This document shows, piece after piece, positions 1-9,381 of a DNA stretch of 64,000 nt (position 1 is its first letter; each line of letters opens with the position of its first letter). The DNA is taken from assembly GCF_004833285.1 (NCBI RefSeq), contig NZ_STFG01000004.1:142689-206688 (forward strand). The letters are read 5' to 3'. Under the pieces are notes generated by a model. It was given only the letters and a program-made list of their open reading frames with translations, made no database searches and was not told the DNA's origin. A program made the position numbers and the translations under genes. The stretch is from Lampropedia puyangensis. GTDB lineage: Bacteria > Pseudomonadota > Gammaproteobacteria > Burkholderiales > Burkholderiaceae_C.

Positions 1-619
1 CAAAGGCGGTGGCGTCCATAATGCCCAGGTTCTTGACCATCGCCTCATCAAAACTGATGCGGCTATAGCGTGTAGCCGTTGGATCTTTCATCGGATCTGC
101 GGTATACACACCATCGACTTTAGTGGCCTTGAGCACCATTTGCGCGCCAATTTCAGCACCACGCAAAGCAGCGGCCGTATCGGTCGTAAAAAATGGATTA
201 CCCGTGCCAGCAGCAAACACCACCACCTTACCTTCTTCAAGGTACTGCAATGCCTTGGGCCGCACATAGGGCTCGACCACCTGGTCAATCGAAATAGCTG
301 ACATGACCCGCGCAGGTACATTCTTGCGGCTGATGGCATCGGCTAAGGCCAGGGAATTCATCACAGTCGCCAGCATGCCCATGTAATCAGCAGTTGCGCG
401 ATCCATGCCTGCAGCACCGCCGGCCATACCTCGAAAAATATTGCCACCACCGATCACAATGGCCAACTCCACCCCCATGGCAGAAACCGCAATGATCTCA
501 TCGACCATGCGATCAATGGTGTCACGATTGATACCAAAGGCATCATCGCCCATCAACGCCTCTCCAGAGAGCTTGAGCAAAATTCGGGTGTAGGCGGGCT
601 TGGCAACAGTCTCAGTCAT
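1..619 (-). CDS. pyrH: UMP kinase (uridylate kinase), C-terminus cut by window edge
   Basis: Phosphorylates UMP to UDP in the cytoplasm, the committed step to UTP and CTP. The 206 visible residues begin [12 protein letters not shown]. They carry the amino-acid-kinase signatures of bacterial Pyr[10 protein letters not shown] near residue 15, GGGNIFRG near 60, and the [13 protein letters not shown] nucleotide region near the cut. The family is about 235-240 residues, so roughly the last 30 lie beyond base 1. The ATG at 619 has only a weak GAG upstream. It lies downstream of rpsB and tsf on the same strand, the standard proteobacterial order. A terminator-like hairpin in the 140-nt gap suggests partial uncoupling from tsf. 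Identity is secure. Confidence 0.95.
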   Translation of the reverse strand, partial: MTETVAKPAYTRILLKLSGEALMGDDAFGINRDTIDRMVDEIIAVSAMGVELAIVIGGGNIFRGMAGGAAGMDRATADYMGMLATVMNSLALADAISRKNVPARVMSAISIDQVVEPYVRPKALQYLEEGKVVVFAAGTGNPFFTTDTAAALRGAEIGAQMVLKATKVDGVYTADPMKDPTATRYSRISFDEAMVKNLGIMDATAF

Positions 620-661
620 GCTGGGCACTCACAAAAGATATCAACAATTTTCAGTGTGCAG

Positions 662-683
662 CGGGGCGCCTGGCAGCGCCCCG
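662..683. repeat. Perfect GC-rich hairpin in the pyrH leader
   Basis: The 8-bp arms CGGGGCGC and GCGCCCCG flank the loop CTGGCA, 43 nt upstream of the pyrH start codon. No T-run follows on either strand. It is therefore more likely a leader structure or a processing/pausing site between tsf and pyrH than an intrinsic terminator. Its function is inferred from position only. Confidence 0.5.
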
Positions 684-698
684 TTCTATCCTGCAATG

Positions 699-744
699 CA
701 AGAAACCCGTATTGTGCCCCATCGCTTGCGGGCACCAATACGGG
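699..744 (-). terminator. Terminator-like hairpin after tsf
   Basis: The arms CCCGTATTGTGCCC (706-719) and GGGCA-C-CAATACGGG (730-744) pair over 14 bp with one bulged C. On the minus strand the stem is followed by TTTCTT. It sits 15 nt past the tsf stop, so it is probably a partial terminator before pyrH. Confidence 0.6.
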
Positions 745-759
745 CTTCATGGTCAGCAA

Positions 760-1644
760 TTAGCCTTTAGCAGCGGCCATTTGCGCGGCCACTTCAGCCG
801 CAAAGTCGTCAACTTTCTTCTCAATGCCTTCACCCACCACATACAAAGTGAAACCTTTGATGCTGGTGTTCTTTTCTTTCAGCATTTGGCCAACGCTTTG
901 CTTGTCGTTTTTCACGAAAGGCTGGTCGAGCAAAGACACTTCTTTGAGGTATTTAGCCACAGAGCCTTCCACCATTTTGGCCACAATGTCAGCAGGCTTG
1001 CCAGATTCAGCCGCCTTACCTTCAGCCACAGAGCGCTCTTTTTCGATCAACTCTGCAGGCACATCAGCAGAAGACAATGCCACTGGCTTCATCGCAGCCA
1101 CATGCATCGCCACATCTTTAGCGGCGGCTTCATCACCGTCAAATTCCACCACAACGCCAATGCGTGTACCGTGTAGATAGTGGGCCAATGCACTGTCTGT
1201 GAAACGTGTAAAGCGGCGCAGAGACATGTTTTCACCGATCTTACCGATCAAGCCTTTGCGCACTTCTTCAACAGTAGGACCAAAACCGTCTTGGCTGTAT
1301 TCCAACTCGCTCAATGCAGCGATGTCGGCAGGATTTTTCAGCGCCACCAACTTGGCTGCCGCATTGGCAAACTGCAAGAAGCTGTCGTTCTGGCTCACGA
1401 AGTCAGTTTCGCAATTGACCTCAACCAGCGCGCCTACATTGCCTTCCAAAGCCACAGCGATCACGCCTTCAGCGGTCACACGGGAAGCCGCTTTACCAGC
1501 CTTGGTACCCAGCTTAATACGCAGCAGCTCTTCAGCTTTAGCCATATCACCATCAGCTTCCACCAAGGCTTTTTTCGCTTCCATCATTGGGGCGTCGGTC
1601 TTCGCACGAAGTTCTGCCACCATACTTGCTGTCACTGCAGCCAT
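760..1644 (-). CDS. tsf: Translation elongation factor Ts
   Basis: Nucleotide exchange factor that releases GDP from EF-Tu in the cytoplasm. The product is 294 residues, the usual proteobacterial length (about 280-300). The N-terminal UBA-like domain contains [16 protein letters not shown] near residue 13. The core region carries the TDFVSQND motif near 80, which contacts EF-Tu. The ATG at 1644 follows a GGAG-type ribosome binding site. It is second in rpsB-tsf-pyrH, 162 nt after rpsB, with an attenuator-like hairpin between them. No missing parts are seen, and identity is certain. The window's right edge contains the C-terminus of its partner EF-Tu. Confidence 0.97.
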   Translation of the reverse strand: MAAVTASMVAELRAKTDAPMMEAKKALVEADGDMAKAEELLRIKLGTKAGKAASRVTAEGVIAVALEGNVGALVEVNCETDFVSQNDSFLQFANAAAKLVALKNPADIAALSELEYSQDGFGPTVEEVRKGLIGKIGENMSLRRFTRFTDSALAHYLHGTRIGVVVEFDGDEAAAKDVAMHVAAMKPVALSSADVPAELIEKERSVAEGKAAESGKPADIVAKMVEGSVAKYLKEVSLLDQPFVKNDKQSVGQMLKEKNTSIKGFTLYVVGEGIEKKVDDFAAEVAAQMAAAKG

Positions 1645-1720
1645 ACTAATCTCCCAGTCAAAATTTCAAACAACCCTGTAGCCACTCTGGCCAACACCAC
1701 TACAAAGCAGGGCCAGAGAC

Positions 1721-1754
1721 AAAAAAAGGGGCTCTACAACGATGCCCCTTTTTT
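1721..1754 (-). terminator. Attenuator-like terminator between rpsB and tsf
   Basis: The arms AAAAAAGGGGC and GCCCCTTTTTT enclose an 11-nt loop. On the minus strand GCCCC runs into seven T residues. It lies 53 nt after the rpsB stop and 77 nt before tsf. A partial terminator in this gap is known in enterobacteria and lowers tsf relative to rpsB; the same role is inferred here. Confidence 0.75.
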
Positions 1755-1806
1755 GTAGCGCGCTGGTATTGCACCACAGCGCGGTGAAAAGCCTATTACA
1801 GGGACT

Positions 1807-2559
1807 TTATTCTGCAGCTTCCTGCACTTCTACGAACTCATCGCCTTCTTCACCGGCAGCCAGTTTGGCCACTTCTTGAACGGCGTTATTGCGGCCATCG
1901 ATAACAGCATCAGCAATGCCACGGGCATACAAAGCCACGGCTTTGGCCGAGTCATCGTTACCTGGGATCACATAGTCAATACCTTCTGGGTTGTGATTGG
2001 TATCAACCACGCCAACCAAAGGAATGCCCAGCTTGTGCGCTTCGGAGATCGCGATTTTGTGGTAGCCCACATCAATCACGAAAATCGCGTCTGGCAGCGA
2101 TGTCATGTCTTGGATACCACCGATGTCACGCTCGAGTTTTTCGATTTCACGAGTGAACATCAACTGTTCTTTTTTGCTCATGGCTTCCAGACCAGCTTCT
2201 TGCTGGGCTTTCATGTCCTTGAGGCGCTTGATGGAGGTCTTGACTGTTTTGAAGTTAGTCAACATGCCACCCAACCAACGCTGGTCGACGTAAGGCATAC
2301 CTGCGCGCTGGGCTTCTTGAGCCACAAACTCACGCGATTGACGCTTCGTACCCACAAACAACACAGTGCCACGATTAGCAGCCAATTGACGCACGAATTT
2401 TTGCGCCTCTTGGAACTTGGGCAGCGTGGACTCCAAGTTAATGATGTGGATTTTGTTGCGATGGCCAAAAATGTACGGGGCCATCTTAGGATTCCAGAAA
2501 CGGGTTTGATGACCGAAGTGGACGCCCGCTTCCAGCATTTCACGCATAGTGATAGACAT
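1807..2559 (-). CDS. rpsB: 30S ribosomal protein S2
   Basis: Small-subunit ribosomal protein, which binds late and recruits S1. The product is 250 residues and begins [18 protein letters not shown], an unmistakable S2 N-terminus. It also contains the [13 protein letters not shown] segment and the C-terminal [20 protein letters not shown] segment. The ATG at 2559 was chosen because GGAG lies 8 nt upstream. An in-frame TTG two codons earlier sits too close to that site. The acidic tail, rich in Glu, is typical of beta-proteobacteria. It is the first gene of rpsB-tsf-pyrH. The leader is about 160 nt from the predicted promoter and could hold an autoregulatory structure, though I could not define one. 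Confidence 0.97.
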   Translation of the reverse strand: MSITMREMLEAGVHFGHQTRFWNPKMAPYIFGHRNKIHIINLESTLPKFQEAQKFVRQLAANRGTVLFVGTKRQSREFVAQEAQRAGMPYVDQRWLGGMLTNFKTVKTSIKRLKDMKAQQEAGLEAMSKKEQLMFTREIEKLERDIGGIQDMTSLPDAIFVIDVGYHKIAISEAHKLGIPLVGVVDTNHNPEGIDYVIPGNDDSAKAVALYARGIADAVIDGRNNAVQEVAKLAAGEEGDEFVEVQEAAE

Positions 2560-2708
2560 ATTCAAAACTCCAAAGGTTTATTTCCAAGAGCAGGCCGTGT
2601 CACCACACCAACTGCCATTTACATGACTGCCAATGCAGCACCTAAGTCAGGCCTGTCTGCTATTTGTTTTTAAGCCGCAACCAAAGCAAAAGAGCAATGG
2701 TATTTGGC

Positions 2709-2740
2709 AAAACCCGTCGATTGTAGCACAACGGGCTTTT
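2709..2740 (-). terminator. Hairpin after the Smr gene, overlapping the rpsB promoter
   Basis: The plus-strand arms AAAACCCGT and ACGGGCTTTT pair with one bulge. On the minus strand the stem ends in ACGGGTTTT, a short terminator-like element that begins inside the Smr-gene stop codon. The loop contains the predicted rpsB -10 element, so one site may both end one transcript and start the next. Confidence 0.45.
2720..2728 (-). promoter_or_regulatory. Extended -10 promoter for rpsB-tsf-pyrH
   Basis: The minus strand reads TGCTACAAT, an extended -10 (TGn plus TACAAT, one mismatch to consensus), about 160 nt upstream of the rpsB ATG. No good -35 is visible at 17 nt, which is acceptable for extended -10 promoters. 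This is a prediction from sequence only. Confidence 0.45.
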
Positions 2741-3404
2741 AACGGCGATTGACCCGATCAAGCAGCACAACCACCGCACCAGCACCACCCTCGCTGGCCT
2801 TGGCTTGCACAAATGCCAAAACCTCTTTTTTCTGCACCAACCAGCGCTGCACGCGCACCTTCAAGACAGGGACGCGCCCAGGTGAGCCATGTCCTTTACC
2901 GTGGATGATGCGCACACACCGAATGCCTTTTTTATGACAATCGCGCACAAATTGCCCCAGTGCTTCGCGGGCCTCATCCAGCCGCAGTCCATGCAAATCC
3001 AGCGACGCTTGAATGCTCCAGTGGCCCAAACGCAGTTTGCGCGCAACATCCGGCGCCACACCGGGCTGCCGATAGCTCAGCGCCTCATCGGTATCCATCA
3101 AGGTCGTGACATCGAAGTCGTCGCTGATGGACTCATACAAGGCCTGCTGCTCATCGCGCTGCAATTGCAAAGGCACCGGCTGCGCCTGTTCGTGCTGAGG
3201 ACTCACGCGAGCAGCTACTTTCAGAGGCTGCACAGTACCCACCACATGGCGAAACAAATTACGCTCGCGCTCAATAGCTTCGCGCCGTGCTCGCTCTTGC
3301 TCCAAGCGCTGCTGCTGTACTTGCCGCTGCAACTTCAGAACTGCAGAAACTTGTTTGAGGTCCGATAAAGCGTGCACGCGCATGACAGACGTTGGCTTGC
3401 TCAC
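2739..3404 (-). CDS. Smr-domain (MutS2 C-terminal-like) protein
   Basis: The 221-residue protein has a charged, coiled-coil-prone N-terminus (about residues 20-50, rich in Arg, Glu and Gln) and a C-terminal Smr domain (about 128-215). The Smr signatures are [11 protein letters not shown] and the [12 protein letters not shown] loop. Smr domains are nicking or RNA/DNA-structure-specific nucleases or binding modules; the substrate here is unknown. The GTG start overlaps the radC stop by four bases (GTGA), implying translational coupling. An in-frame ATG seven codons in is the alternative start. Linkage to radC hints at a DNA-metabolism context without proving it. The domain call is firm and the cellular role open. 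Confidence 0.85.
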   Translation of the reverse strand: MSKPTSVMRVHALSDLKQVSAVLKLQRQVQQQRLEQERARREAIERERNLFRHVVGTVQPLKVAARVSPQHEQAQPVPLQLQRDEQQALYESISDDFDVTTLMDTDEALSYRQPGVAPDVARKLRLGHWSIQASLDLHGLRLDEAREALGQFVRDCHKKGIRCVRIIHGKGHGSPGRVPVLKVRVQRWLVQKKEVLAFVQAKASEGGAGAVVVLLDRVNRR

Positions 3405-4132
3405 ATCAGCCCCTTCTCGGCTAACGACACACTACCGCCTTGCGCAACGATCACATGGTCGACCACGCGCACATCCAACAACGCCATGGCCTGCACAATA
3501 CGGCGCGTGATGTCGATATCGGCCTGCGATGGCTCCAACGTCCCACTGGGATGGTTGTGCGCCAAAATCACACTATGGGCATGCAACTGCAACGCACGCA
3601 ATGCGATTTCACGAGGATAAACACTGGTTTGATTCAGCGTGCCACGAAACAACTCTTCAAACGCAATCAAACGCAGTTGGCTATCGAGCAATAACACCGC
3701 AAAGACTTCATGGCGCTTATGCCCCAACTGCGCTTGTATGTACTGCCGCACCGCAGTTGGCGACTGCAACGCCGTTTGCTGCGTAAGTTGCTGAGCCAGC
3801 GCTCGCTTGGCCAATTCCATGATGGCCAAAATCTCAGCCCGCTTAGCAGGGCCCAACCCCTTGATACGCGCCAGATCTGCATTGCTGGCTTGCAACAATC
3901 CAGCCAAACCGCCAAATCCTTGCATACCTGGCACCTCACCCACATCCGCACGCCCGGGTTGCGGCAACGCTAGCAAGTCCGCAGCCATGGACAAAACACT
4001 CCGGCCAGCCAGTCCCGTGCGCAAAACAATGGCCAGCAACTCCGTGTCAGACAATGCTGCAGCGCCGCGACTGAGCAACTTCTCACGCGGCCGGGCATCG
4101 AGCGGCAAATCTTTGAAAGACATAAAGGACAT
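3401..4132 (-). CDS. radC: RadC-family JAB/MPN domain protein
   Basis: The 243-residue product opens with the UPF0758/RadC N-terminus ([20 protein letters not shown]). It has a helix-hairpin-helix-like [16 protein letters not shown] segment near residue 88 and ends with a JAB1/MPN metalloprotease-like domain. The metal motif H-x-H-x10-D is intact in [16 protein letters not shown] near residue 193. Despite its name, the family has no established repair role; a metal-dependent hydrolase is suggested by the fold. The ATG at 4132 has a GAG upstream. It is cotranscribed and overlaps the Smr gene by four bases, and is divergent from fkpB across a 107-nt gap. Confidence 0.92.
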   Translation of the reverse strand: MSFMSFKDLPLDARPREKLLSRGAAALSDTELLAIVLRTGLAGRSVLSMAADLLALPQPGRADVGEVPGMQGFGGLAGLLQASNADLARIKGLGPAKRAEILAIMELAKRALAQQLTQQTALQSPTAVRQYIQAQLGHKRHEVFAVLLLDSQLRLIAFEELFRGTLNQTSVYPREIALRALQLHAHSVILAHNHPSGTLEPSQADIDITRRIVQAMALLDVRVVDHVIVAQGGSVSLAEKGLM

Positions 4133-4239
4133 CAGGACTCAGCACCATTGAACCTGGCAATGGCAGACGGCAAAAGTACAATGCGGGCATCAAGGCGCGC
4201 CTTGCCTCAAGTGTATTCAAAGCGAGAGAACCCCATCCC

Positions 4240-4716
4240 ATGTCGGCCCAAATGCCCACCAACGCCCCCGAATCTCCAATCGTGCATCCCGGTGCCTTTC
4301 TCACCCTGCACTACCGCCTTGCTGGTCCAGCGGGCGACATCATCAACACGTTTGACGGCCTGCCATCCACCTTGACACTGGGCAACGGCGAGCTGTCTCC
4401 GGCCATGGAAAACCGACTCATCGGCATGAAAGAGGGTGAGCGCATGACCTACCACATCCCCTCCGGCGAAGCGTTTGGCGAAAAAAACCCTGACATGCAG
4501 CAATGGGTTGCACGCAAACTGCTCAACGAGCTGGGCGACCCTGAAGAGCAATACACCTTGGGCGATGTCGTGCAGTTTCCCACCCCTACAGGCGAGGGCA
4601 GCTATGCCGGTACGGTTTTGCAAGTGCGCGACGACGGCGCGGTGCTGTTCGACTTCAACCACCCCTTGGCCGGCCACCCAGTGACCTTTGAAGTGCAACT
4701 GATTGGGGTGCTGTGA
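4240..4716 (+). CDS. fkpB: FKBP-type peptidyl-prolyl isomerase (SlpA/FkpB)
   Basis: A 158-residue cytosolic prolyl isomerase of the SlyD/SlpA group. The pattern LTLHYRL, then [18 protein letters not shown], then the [14 protein letters not shown] flap start is characteristic. The insert-in-flap chaperone domain occupies about residues 80-135. It lacks the His-rich metal-binding tail of SlyD, which supports SlpA/FkpB. It stops one base before the ispH start codon. This fkpB-ispH pairing is widespread in proteobacteria and supports both calls. The start is preceded by a weak AGAGA sequence, and a nearby Met at codon 5 is possible. Confidence 0.93.
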   Translation: MSAQMPTNAPESPIVHPGAFLTLHYRLAGPAGDIINTFDGLPSTLTLGNGELSPAMENRLIGMKEGERMTYHIPSGEAFGEKNPDMQQWVARKLLNELGDPEEQYTLGDVVQFPTPTGEGSYAGTVLQVRDDGAVLFDFNHPLAGHPVTFEVQLIGVL

Positions 4717-4717
4717 C

Positions 4718-5680
4718 ATGACGGCCCGCGACATCGTATTGGCCGAGCCGCGTGGCTTTTGTGCTGGCGTTGACCGTGCCATCGACATCGTTGAACGTGC
4801 ACTGGAGAAATTTGGCGCCCCCATTTATGTGCGTCATGAAATTGTGCACAACACCCATGTGGTCAACGAACTCAAGGCCAAAGGTGCGATCTTCATTGAA
4901 GAACTGTCTGACGTGCCGCCCGGCGCAACCCTGGTCTTCAGTGCACACGGCGTGAGCAAAGCCGTTCAAAATGAAGCCAAGGCACGCGGTTTTCAGATTT
5001 TCGATGCGACCTGCCCCTTAGTCACCAAAGTCCACGTCGAAGTGGCCAAACTGGCTAAAGAAGGCTATGAGTTCATCATGATCGGCCACAAAGGGCACCC
5101 CGAGGTTGAAGGCACGATGGGCCAACTCAGTGAGGGAATCCATCTTGTGCAAGATGTTGCCGACGTCGCCACTGTCAAGCCCAGCCAGACAGCATTGCTT
5201 GCCGTTGTCACGCAAACGACCCTGTCTGTCGATGATGCCGCAGCGATTACCGCGGCCATCAAAGCGCGCTTTCCACACATTCGCGAACCCAAACAGCAAG
5301 ACATTTGCTACGCAACCCAAAACCGCCAAGATGCCGTCAAGCAATTGAGTGCCCAAGTGGATGTGGTCATCGTGGTGGGCAGCCCCACCAGCTCCAACAG
5401 CAACCGTCTGCGCGACTTGGCGGAACAACTGGGCACGCCCGGCTATATGGTTGACGATGCCAGCGAGCTAAAGCCTGAGTGGTTTGAGAACGCCCAAACA
5501 GTCGGCTTGACAGCGGGTGCATCAGCGCCTGAAGTTCTAGTCGATGGCGTGATTGCCCGCTTGCGTGAACTGGGCGCGCTGTCCGTGCGCAGAATGGACG
5601 GCGTACAAGAAACCATTCGCTTCCCTCTACCCAAAGGACTCAAGCTCCCTAGCGAAACGCCAGCGCCTATTTCTTCGTAA
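4718..5680 (+). CDS. ispH: 4-hydroxy-3-methylbut-2-enyl diphosphate reductase
   Basis: Last enzyme of the MEP isoprenoid pathway. It reduces HMBPP to IPP and DMAPP using a 4Fe-4S cluster in the cytoplasm. The 320 residues include the N-terminal [17 protein letters not shown] with the first cluster Cys, the [10 protein letters not shown] segment with the second, and [11 protein letters not shown] near residue 225 in the substrate site. [10 protein letters not shown] supplies the third Cys. The ATG at 4718 is used because an upstream in-frame TTG would extend the protein into fkpB without a ribosome binding site. It is tightly coupled to fkpB. Length and motifs are all standard. Confidence 0.96.
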   Translation: MTARDIVLAEPRGFCAGVDRAIDIVERALEKFGAPIYVRHEIVHNTHVVNELKAKGAIFIEELSDVPPGATLVFSAHGVSKAVQNEAKARGFQIFDATCPLVTKVHVEVAKLAKEGYEFIMIGHKGHPEVEGTMGQLSEGIHLVQDVADVATVKPSQTALLAVVTQTTLSVDDAAAITAAIKARFPHIREPKQQDICYATQNRQDAVKQLSAQVDVVIVVGSPTSSNSNRLRDLAEQLGTPGYMVDDASELKPEWFENAQTVGLTAGASAPEVLVDGVIARLRELGALSVRRMDGVQETIRFPLPKGLKLPSETPAPISS

Positions 5681-5745
5681 TTCTCACTATGGCGCCTCTC
5701 CCCCTTTGCGCGCCATGGCATTCAACCCCTGATGGATATTCTCGT

Positions 5746-6963
5746 ATGAGCACACTCGGCACCCCACTGGGCCCCAACGCAACCCGCGTCATGCTGCTTG
5801 GCAGCGGCGAACTCGGCAAGGAAGTCACCATTGAACTGCAGCGCCTGGGCGTTGAGACCATTGCAGTGGACCGTTACGACCATGCACCAGCCCAGCAAGT
5901 GGCCCACCATACCCGCACCATTACCATGAGTGATCCGGCTGCACTGCGCGCACTGATCGAAGCAGAAAAGCCCATGCTGGTCGTGCCAGAAATTGAAGCC
6001 ATCGCCACTGCAGAGCTCGAAAACCTGGAAGCCGAGGGGCTCGTTCGAGTCATTCCCACAGCGCGTGCCGCGCGCCTGACCATGGACCGTGAGGGCATTC
6101 GCCGCTTGGCTGCAGAAACCTTAAGCCTGCCCACCAGTCCATACCGTTTCTGCAATTCACTTGAAGAACTGCAAGCGGCCATTGATGGCACCGACGGGCA
6201 AGCCGCCATAGGCTACCCCTGTGTGGTCAAACCCGTGATGAGCAGCTCCGGCAAAGGCCAAAGCAAAATCGACTCCGCAGCGGATGTAGCCAAAGCCTGG
6301 GATTACGCCATGGCTGGCGGGCGCGTGGCACATGGCCGCATCATCGTTGAAGGTTTTATCGACTTTGATTATGAAATCACCCAACTGACAGTCCGGGCAA
6401 AAAACTCTGATGGCGCAATCGAGACCCAGTTCTGCGCACCCATCGGGCATATCCAGCAAAGTGGTGATTACGTTGAAAGCTGGCAACCGCACCCCATGAC
6501 CGCCACTGCCCAAAACGAAGCACAGCGCATAGCCAAAGCAGTCACCGACAACCTCGGCGGGCAAGGCCTGTTTGGCGTCGAATTGTTTGTCAAAGGCGAT
6601 CAGGTCTGGTTCAGTGAAGTCAGCCCTCGCCCACACGACACTGGCATGGTCACTATGACAACGCAATGGCAAAGCGAATTTGAATTGCACGCGCGCGCCA
6701 TCTTGGGTCTGCCCATCAACACTGCCTTGAAATCCCCAGGCGCCAGCGCTGTGATTTACGGTGGAGTGGATGCCAAAGACATTGTGTTTGAAGGGGTAGA
6801 ACAAGCCCTGGCAGTGCCACAAACCAGCGTGCGCTTATTCGGCAAGCCAGAAAGCTTTGTCAAACGCCGCATGGGCGTTGCCCTAGCTTGGGACGCCGAT
6901 GTAGACATCGCACGCGACCGCGCCAAGCAAGCAGCCAGTCTGGTCAAACCAAAAGCCCTCTAA
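5746..6963 (+). CDS. purT: Formate-dependent phosphoribosylglycinamide formyltransferase (GAR transformylase 2)
   Basis: An ATP-grasp enzyme that converts GAR, formate and ATP to formyl-GAR in purine synthesis, an alternative to folate-dependent PurN. The product is 405 residues, close to the roughly 390 usual. It begins with a Rossmann-like pre-ATP-grasp segment ([11 protein letters not shown], about residue 17). This is followed by [15 protein letters not shown], the ATP-binding loop near 165, and [14 protein letters not shown] near 290, the Mg/ATP motif. I chose the ATG at 5746, with GGA upstream. An in-frame ATG at 5689 would add 19 residues unlike the family. It follows ispH on the same strand and ends facing the TPM gene. 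Confidence 0.95.
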   Translation: MSTLGTPLGPNATRVMLLGSGELGKEVTIELQRLGVETIAVDRYDHAPAQQVAHHTRTITMSDPAALRALIEAEKPMLVVPEIEAIATAELENLEAEGLVRVIPTARAARLTMDREGIRRLAAETLSLPTSPYRFCNSLEELQAAIDGTDGQAAIGYPCVVKPVMSSSGKGQSKIDSAADVAKAWDYAMAGGRVAHGRIIVEGFIDFDYEITQLTVRAKNSDGAIETQFCAPIGHIQQSGDYVESWQPHPMTATAQNEAQRIAKAVTDNLGGQGLFGVELFVKGDQVWFSEVSPRPHDTGMVTMTTQWQSEFELHARAILGLPINTALKSPGASAVIYGGVDAKDIVFEGVEQALAVPQTSVRLFGKPESFVKRRMGVALAWDADVDIARDRAKQAASLVKPKAL

Positions 6964-6970
6964 AACAGAC

Positions 6971-6997
6971 CATATGGCCGCGAAACATGGCCATATG
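6971..6997. terminator. Convergent hairpin between purT and the TPM gene
   Basis: The perfect 9-bp arms CATATGGCC and GGCCATATG enclose a 9-nt loop, beginning 7 nt after the purT stop. There is no T-run on the plus strand, so termination is plausible by position but not certain. Confidence 0.4.
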
Positions 6998-7063
6998 AAC
7001 ACGGGCTATACGACCACGTACAGTGCACAACAACACGCAATAGGGCTATATTTGGCCCGCAGA

Positions 7064-7636
7064 TTACAGCACAGGGAAATCCGGCACTTCGTTGTCCAAC
7101 GCGCGGGGTGCGTCTGCAGTATTGTCGGTCGCACGGGGGAAATGTGCTGCCAGCAATGCGCCAACCGAATCAACCGCCAGCAGCATCCCTTGGCTGGTCT
7201 GTCCGGCCTGTAGCAGTTGCGCCAATTGCTGCGCAATGGCTGTCCAATCAGCTTCTTGGGTACAGGTCCGCACGCCACGGTCAGCCACAATCTCAATGGC
7301 GTGCTCGGCCTCCAGTAGGTAGATCAGTACGCCGTTGTTGTATTCCGTATCCCAAACGCCCAGTTTGCCAAACAACCCCACAGCGCGATCACGCGCAGTT
7401 CTGTCGGCGCTGATGTAATGCGCAGGCAACTCACGCTCAACATAGACTGCAATTTGCCCTTCGTGCTGCTCCTCGCTTACAGCAATGTGCGCGGCCCACT
7501 GCGCCTGCAAAGCAGGCTGCATCAAAGCCGGGGTCGTCAGTACATACCAACGGTGCGCCACGCGTCGGCACCAACGCGCCCACCACCGGCGCGGAGCATG
7601 GGGACTTTCATGCTGGGGAAAAGCTCGGTTTACCAT
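7064..7636 (-). CDS. Small TPM-domain protein
   Basis: The 190-residue protein is dominated by a TPM/YgcG-type domain. The segment HEGQIAVYVERELPAHY (near residue 58) and the NNGVLIYLLEAEHAIEIVADRG stretch (near 100) are the family strands, followed by the helix with WTAIAQQL. The N-terminus is Arg- and Trp-rich, with no clear signal peptide. Unlike its upstream partner it has no membrane anchor or Gly-rich tail. Its start overlaps that partner's stop by 7 nt (ATGGTAA), so the two are translationally coupled. The biochemical function of this family in bacteria is unsettled. A duplicated, soluble partner of the longer gene is my inference. Confidence 0.78.
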   Translation of the reverse strand: MVNRAFPQHESPHAPRRWWARWCRRVAHRWYVLTTPALMQPALQAQWAAHIAVSEEQHEGQIAVYVERELPAHYISADRTARDRAVGLFGKLGVWDTEYNNGVLIYLLEAEHAIEIVADRGVRTCTQEADWTAIAQQLAQLLQAGQTSQGMLLAVDSVGALLAAHFPRATDNTADAPRALDNEVPDFPVL

Positions 7637-8589
7637 TTTCCTGAGGCCCCTCCACCACCAAAGCTACCGCCTCCGCCTGATCTGAATCCGCCAGAAGAGC
7701 CGCCAGAGCTCCAGCCACCAGAACGCCCAGAGGAATACCCCCCCGAACTGCTACGCCCACCAGAAAGTCGCCCACTTGGCCCAGCCGAAACGATCAGCGC
7801 AACAAAGCCAGCCACGCCGCCATAAAGCAAAGCTTCAGGCCATGACCGCGTCATCACAAGCGTCCCCGCACCAACCACACCGCCAATCAACAGCATGGTA
7901 AAAAAGCGCCCAATCAAACGGGCCAGCACATTACACACAATCGGCACCCCAAAGAACAACATGGGCCACAAAGATTCCGGCACCATGCTTTCAAAGCCAC
8001 GCTCAGCTGAAGCGGTTGCCTTGGGTGCCGGCGCGGGCAACCATTCATCCCCTGCAAGTCGAGCCTCAATGGCATGCAGCCCAGCCTCAATGGCGGCTGC
8101 AAAGTCACCACTGCGCAACTGCGGCACCACACTGTCTTGAATAATTCGGCCTGCGGCAATATCAGGAATGGTGCCTTCCAAGCTGCGCGCCACTTCCAGA
8201 CGTAAAGTGCGGTCATTTTTGGCGATGATAAACAGCAACCCATCGCCAACCTCCTTGCGACCAATTTTCCAGGCACTGGCCACTCGGTTGGCGTAGGCGG
8301 CAATATCCTCAGGCGTGGTGGTCGGCACCATCAGCACAACCACTTGCGATCCGTGCTGCTGCTCAATCGCCTCCAATTGCGCGGTAATCTGCTGGCGCTG
8401 CGATTGCGTCAAGGTGCCGGTCTGGTCGATGACCTGTGCGGTTAACGCAGGCACCGGCTGCAGCCCGACTTGCGCGTGCGCCAAGCCCAGCAGCAACGAC
8501 AACACAACACCCACAACGCAAGCGCCCAATGCACGCAAGACGCCAGCACATTGCAATGGCCGCAGCCGGCAAACTGCGACTCTACCCAT
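7630..8589 (-). CDS. TPM-domain membrane protein with Gly/Ser-rich tail (YgcG-like)
   Basis: The 319-residue envelope protein has a signal peptide (about residues 20-40, ending AHA) and a TPM domain (about 50-175: VIDQTGTLTQSQRQQ, VVVLMVPTTTPEDI, GLLFIIAKNDRTLRLE). Two or three hydrophobic segments follow (about 220-275). The tail is almost only Gly, Ser and Arg, ending FGGGGASGKW. This architecture is the YgcG group, usually next to lemA as here. The ATG at 8589 is preferred because GGAG lies 6 nt upstream; a GTG four codons earlier would use that same sequence as coding. It overlaps the downstream TPM gene. The low-complexity tail explains the proline-rich antisense reading frame. Confidence 0.85.
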   Translation of the reverse strand: MGRVAVCRLRPLQCAGVLRALGACVVGVVLSLLLGLAHAQVGLQPVPALTAQVIDQTGTLTQSQRQQITAQLEAIEQQHGSQVVVLMVPTTTPEDIAAYANRVASAWKIGRKEVGDGLLFIIAKNDRTLRLEVARSLEGTIPDIAAGRIIQDSVVPQLRSGDFAAAIEAGLHAIEARLAGDEWLPAPAPKATASAERGFESMVPESLWPMLFFGVPIVCNVLARLIGRFFTMLLIGGVVGAGTLVMTRSWPEALLYGGVAGFVALIVSAGPSGRLSGGRSSSGGYSSGRSGGWSSGGSSGGFRSGGGGSFGGGGASGKW

Positions 8590-8629
8590 TGCCAACTCCA
8601 CGACTGCCTTTCACCTTCACGTACCCGCC

Positions 8630-9256
8630 TTATTGCGCAGGCGCAGCGCGCCCTTCAGTAGAAGTATTGGCTGGCATGGTGATACGTGGCGCAACAGAAA
8701 TTTCCGCTTCGTTAGCCACCGAGAACACGGGTTTCTCTTTGTAGCCCATGACCATACCCGTCAAATTGGTGGGAAAGCTGCGACGCAGCACGTTGTACTC
8801 CTGCACAGTTTGAATGTATTGGTTGCGTGCCACTGTAATGCGGTTCTCCGTGCCCTCTAAGCTCACTGCCAAATCACGAAAAGCCTGGTTGGCCTGCAGT
8901 TCTGGGTACGCCTCGGCAACAGCCATCAAGCGCGACAATGCTCCCCCCAACTGGCCTTGCGCCTGTTGGTAGGCTGCCAAGGCTTGTGGGTCCTGCAAGG
9001 TTTCCGGGGTCACCTGAATGGAGGTGGCTTTAGCCCGCGCAGCGATCACATCGGTGAGGGTATTGCGCTCAAAATTGGCCTGGCGCTCGACCACTGCCTG
9101 CAGATTGGGGATCAAATCCGCTCTGCGCTGGTATTGGTTGACCACTTCGCTCCACGCTGCTTTGGATTTCTCATCCAACTGCTGGTAAGTGTTATAGCCG
9201 CATCCGCTCAGCAACATCGCCAAGCCCAAAGTCACTATCCATCCCATGCGTCGCAT
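8630..9256 (-). CDS. lemA: LemA family lipoprotein
   Basis: The 208-residue protein has a lipoprotein signal peptide; lipobox LSGC puts the modified Cys at residue 19. The family's helical body follows: DEKSKAAWSEVVNQYQRR, DLIPNLQAVVERQANFE, and the C-terminal ARNQYIQTVQEYNVLRRSFPT. LemA proteins are all-alpha envelope proteins of unknown biochemical function, often encoded with TPM-domain genes. The ATG at 9256 follows AAGGAG at 6 nt. It is first in a minus-strand trio with the two TPM genes (41-nt gap). The N-terminal Cys predicts membrane attachment facing the periplasm. Confidence 0.92.
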   Translation of the reverse strand: MRRMGWIVTLGLAMLLSGCGYNTYQQLDEKSKAAWSEVVNQYQRRADLIPNLQAVVERQANFERNTLTDVIAARAKATSIQVTPETLQDPQALAAYQQAQGQLGGALSRLMAVAEAYPELQANQAFRDLAVSLEGTENRITVARNQYIQTVQEYNVLRRSFPTNLTGMVMGYKEKPVFSVANEAEISVAPRITMPANTSTEGRAAPAQ

Positions 9257-9381
9257 GCCCTACTCCTTATTGGTTTGATTGATCGCCATTCGTTTCCTGT
9301 CAATGGTACTCAACGGCATGGGCAATTCCACCGTTGACACTACGCATTGCTTGCAAACTACTGTCTTTCACTTGATAGACC

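Noticed and set aside
1876..2673. Long plus-strand frame of 265 codons opposite rpsB, and similar antisense frames over tsf, metK, fabF and maeB
   Set aside because: Each lies wholly or mostly opposite a certain gene with strong family motifs, lacks a ribosome binding site, and has composition expected from reading complementary codons.
7418..7825. Proline-rich plus-strand frame
   Set aside because: It is the complement of the Gly/Ser/Arg-rich tail of the YgcG-like gene (GGN codons read as CCN). No start signal and no independent evidence.
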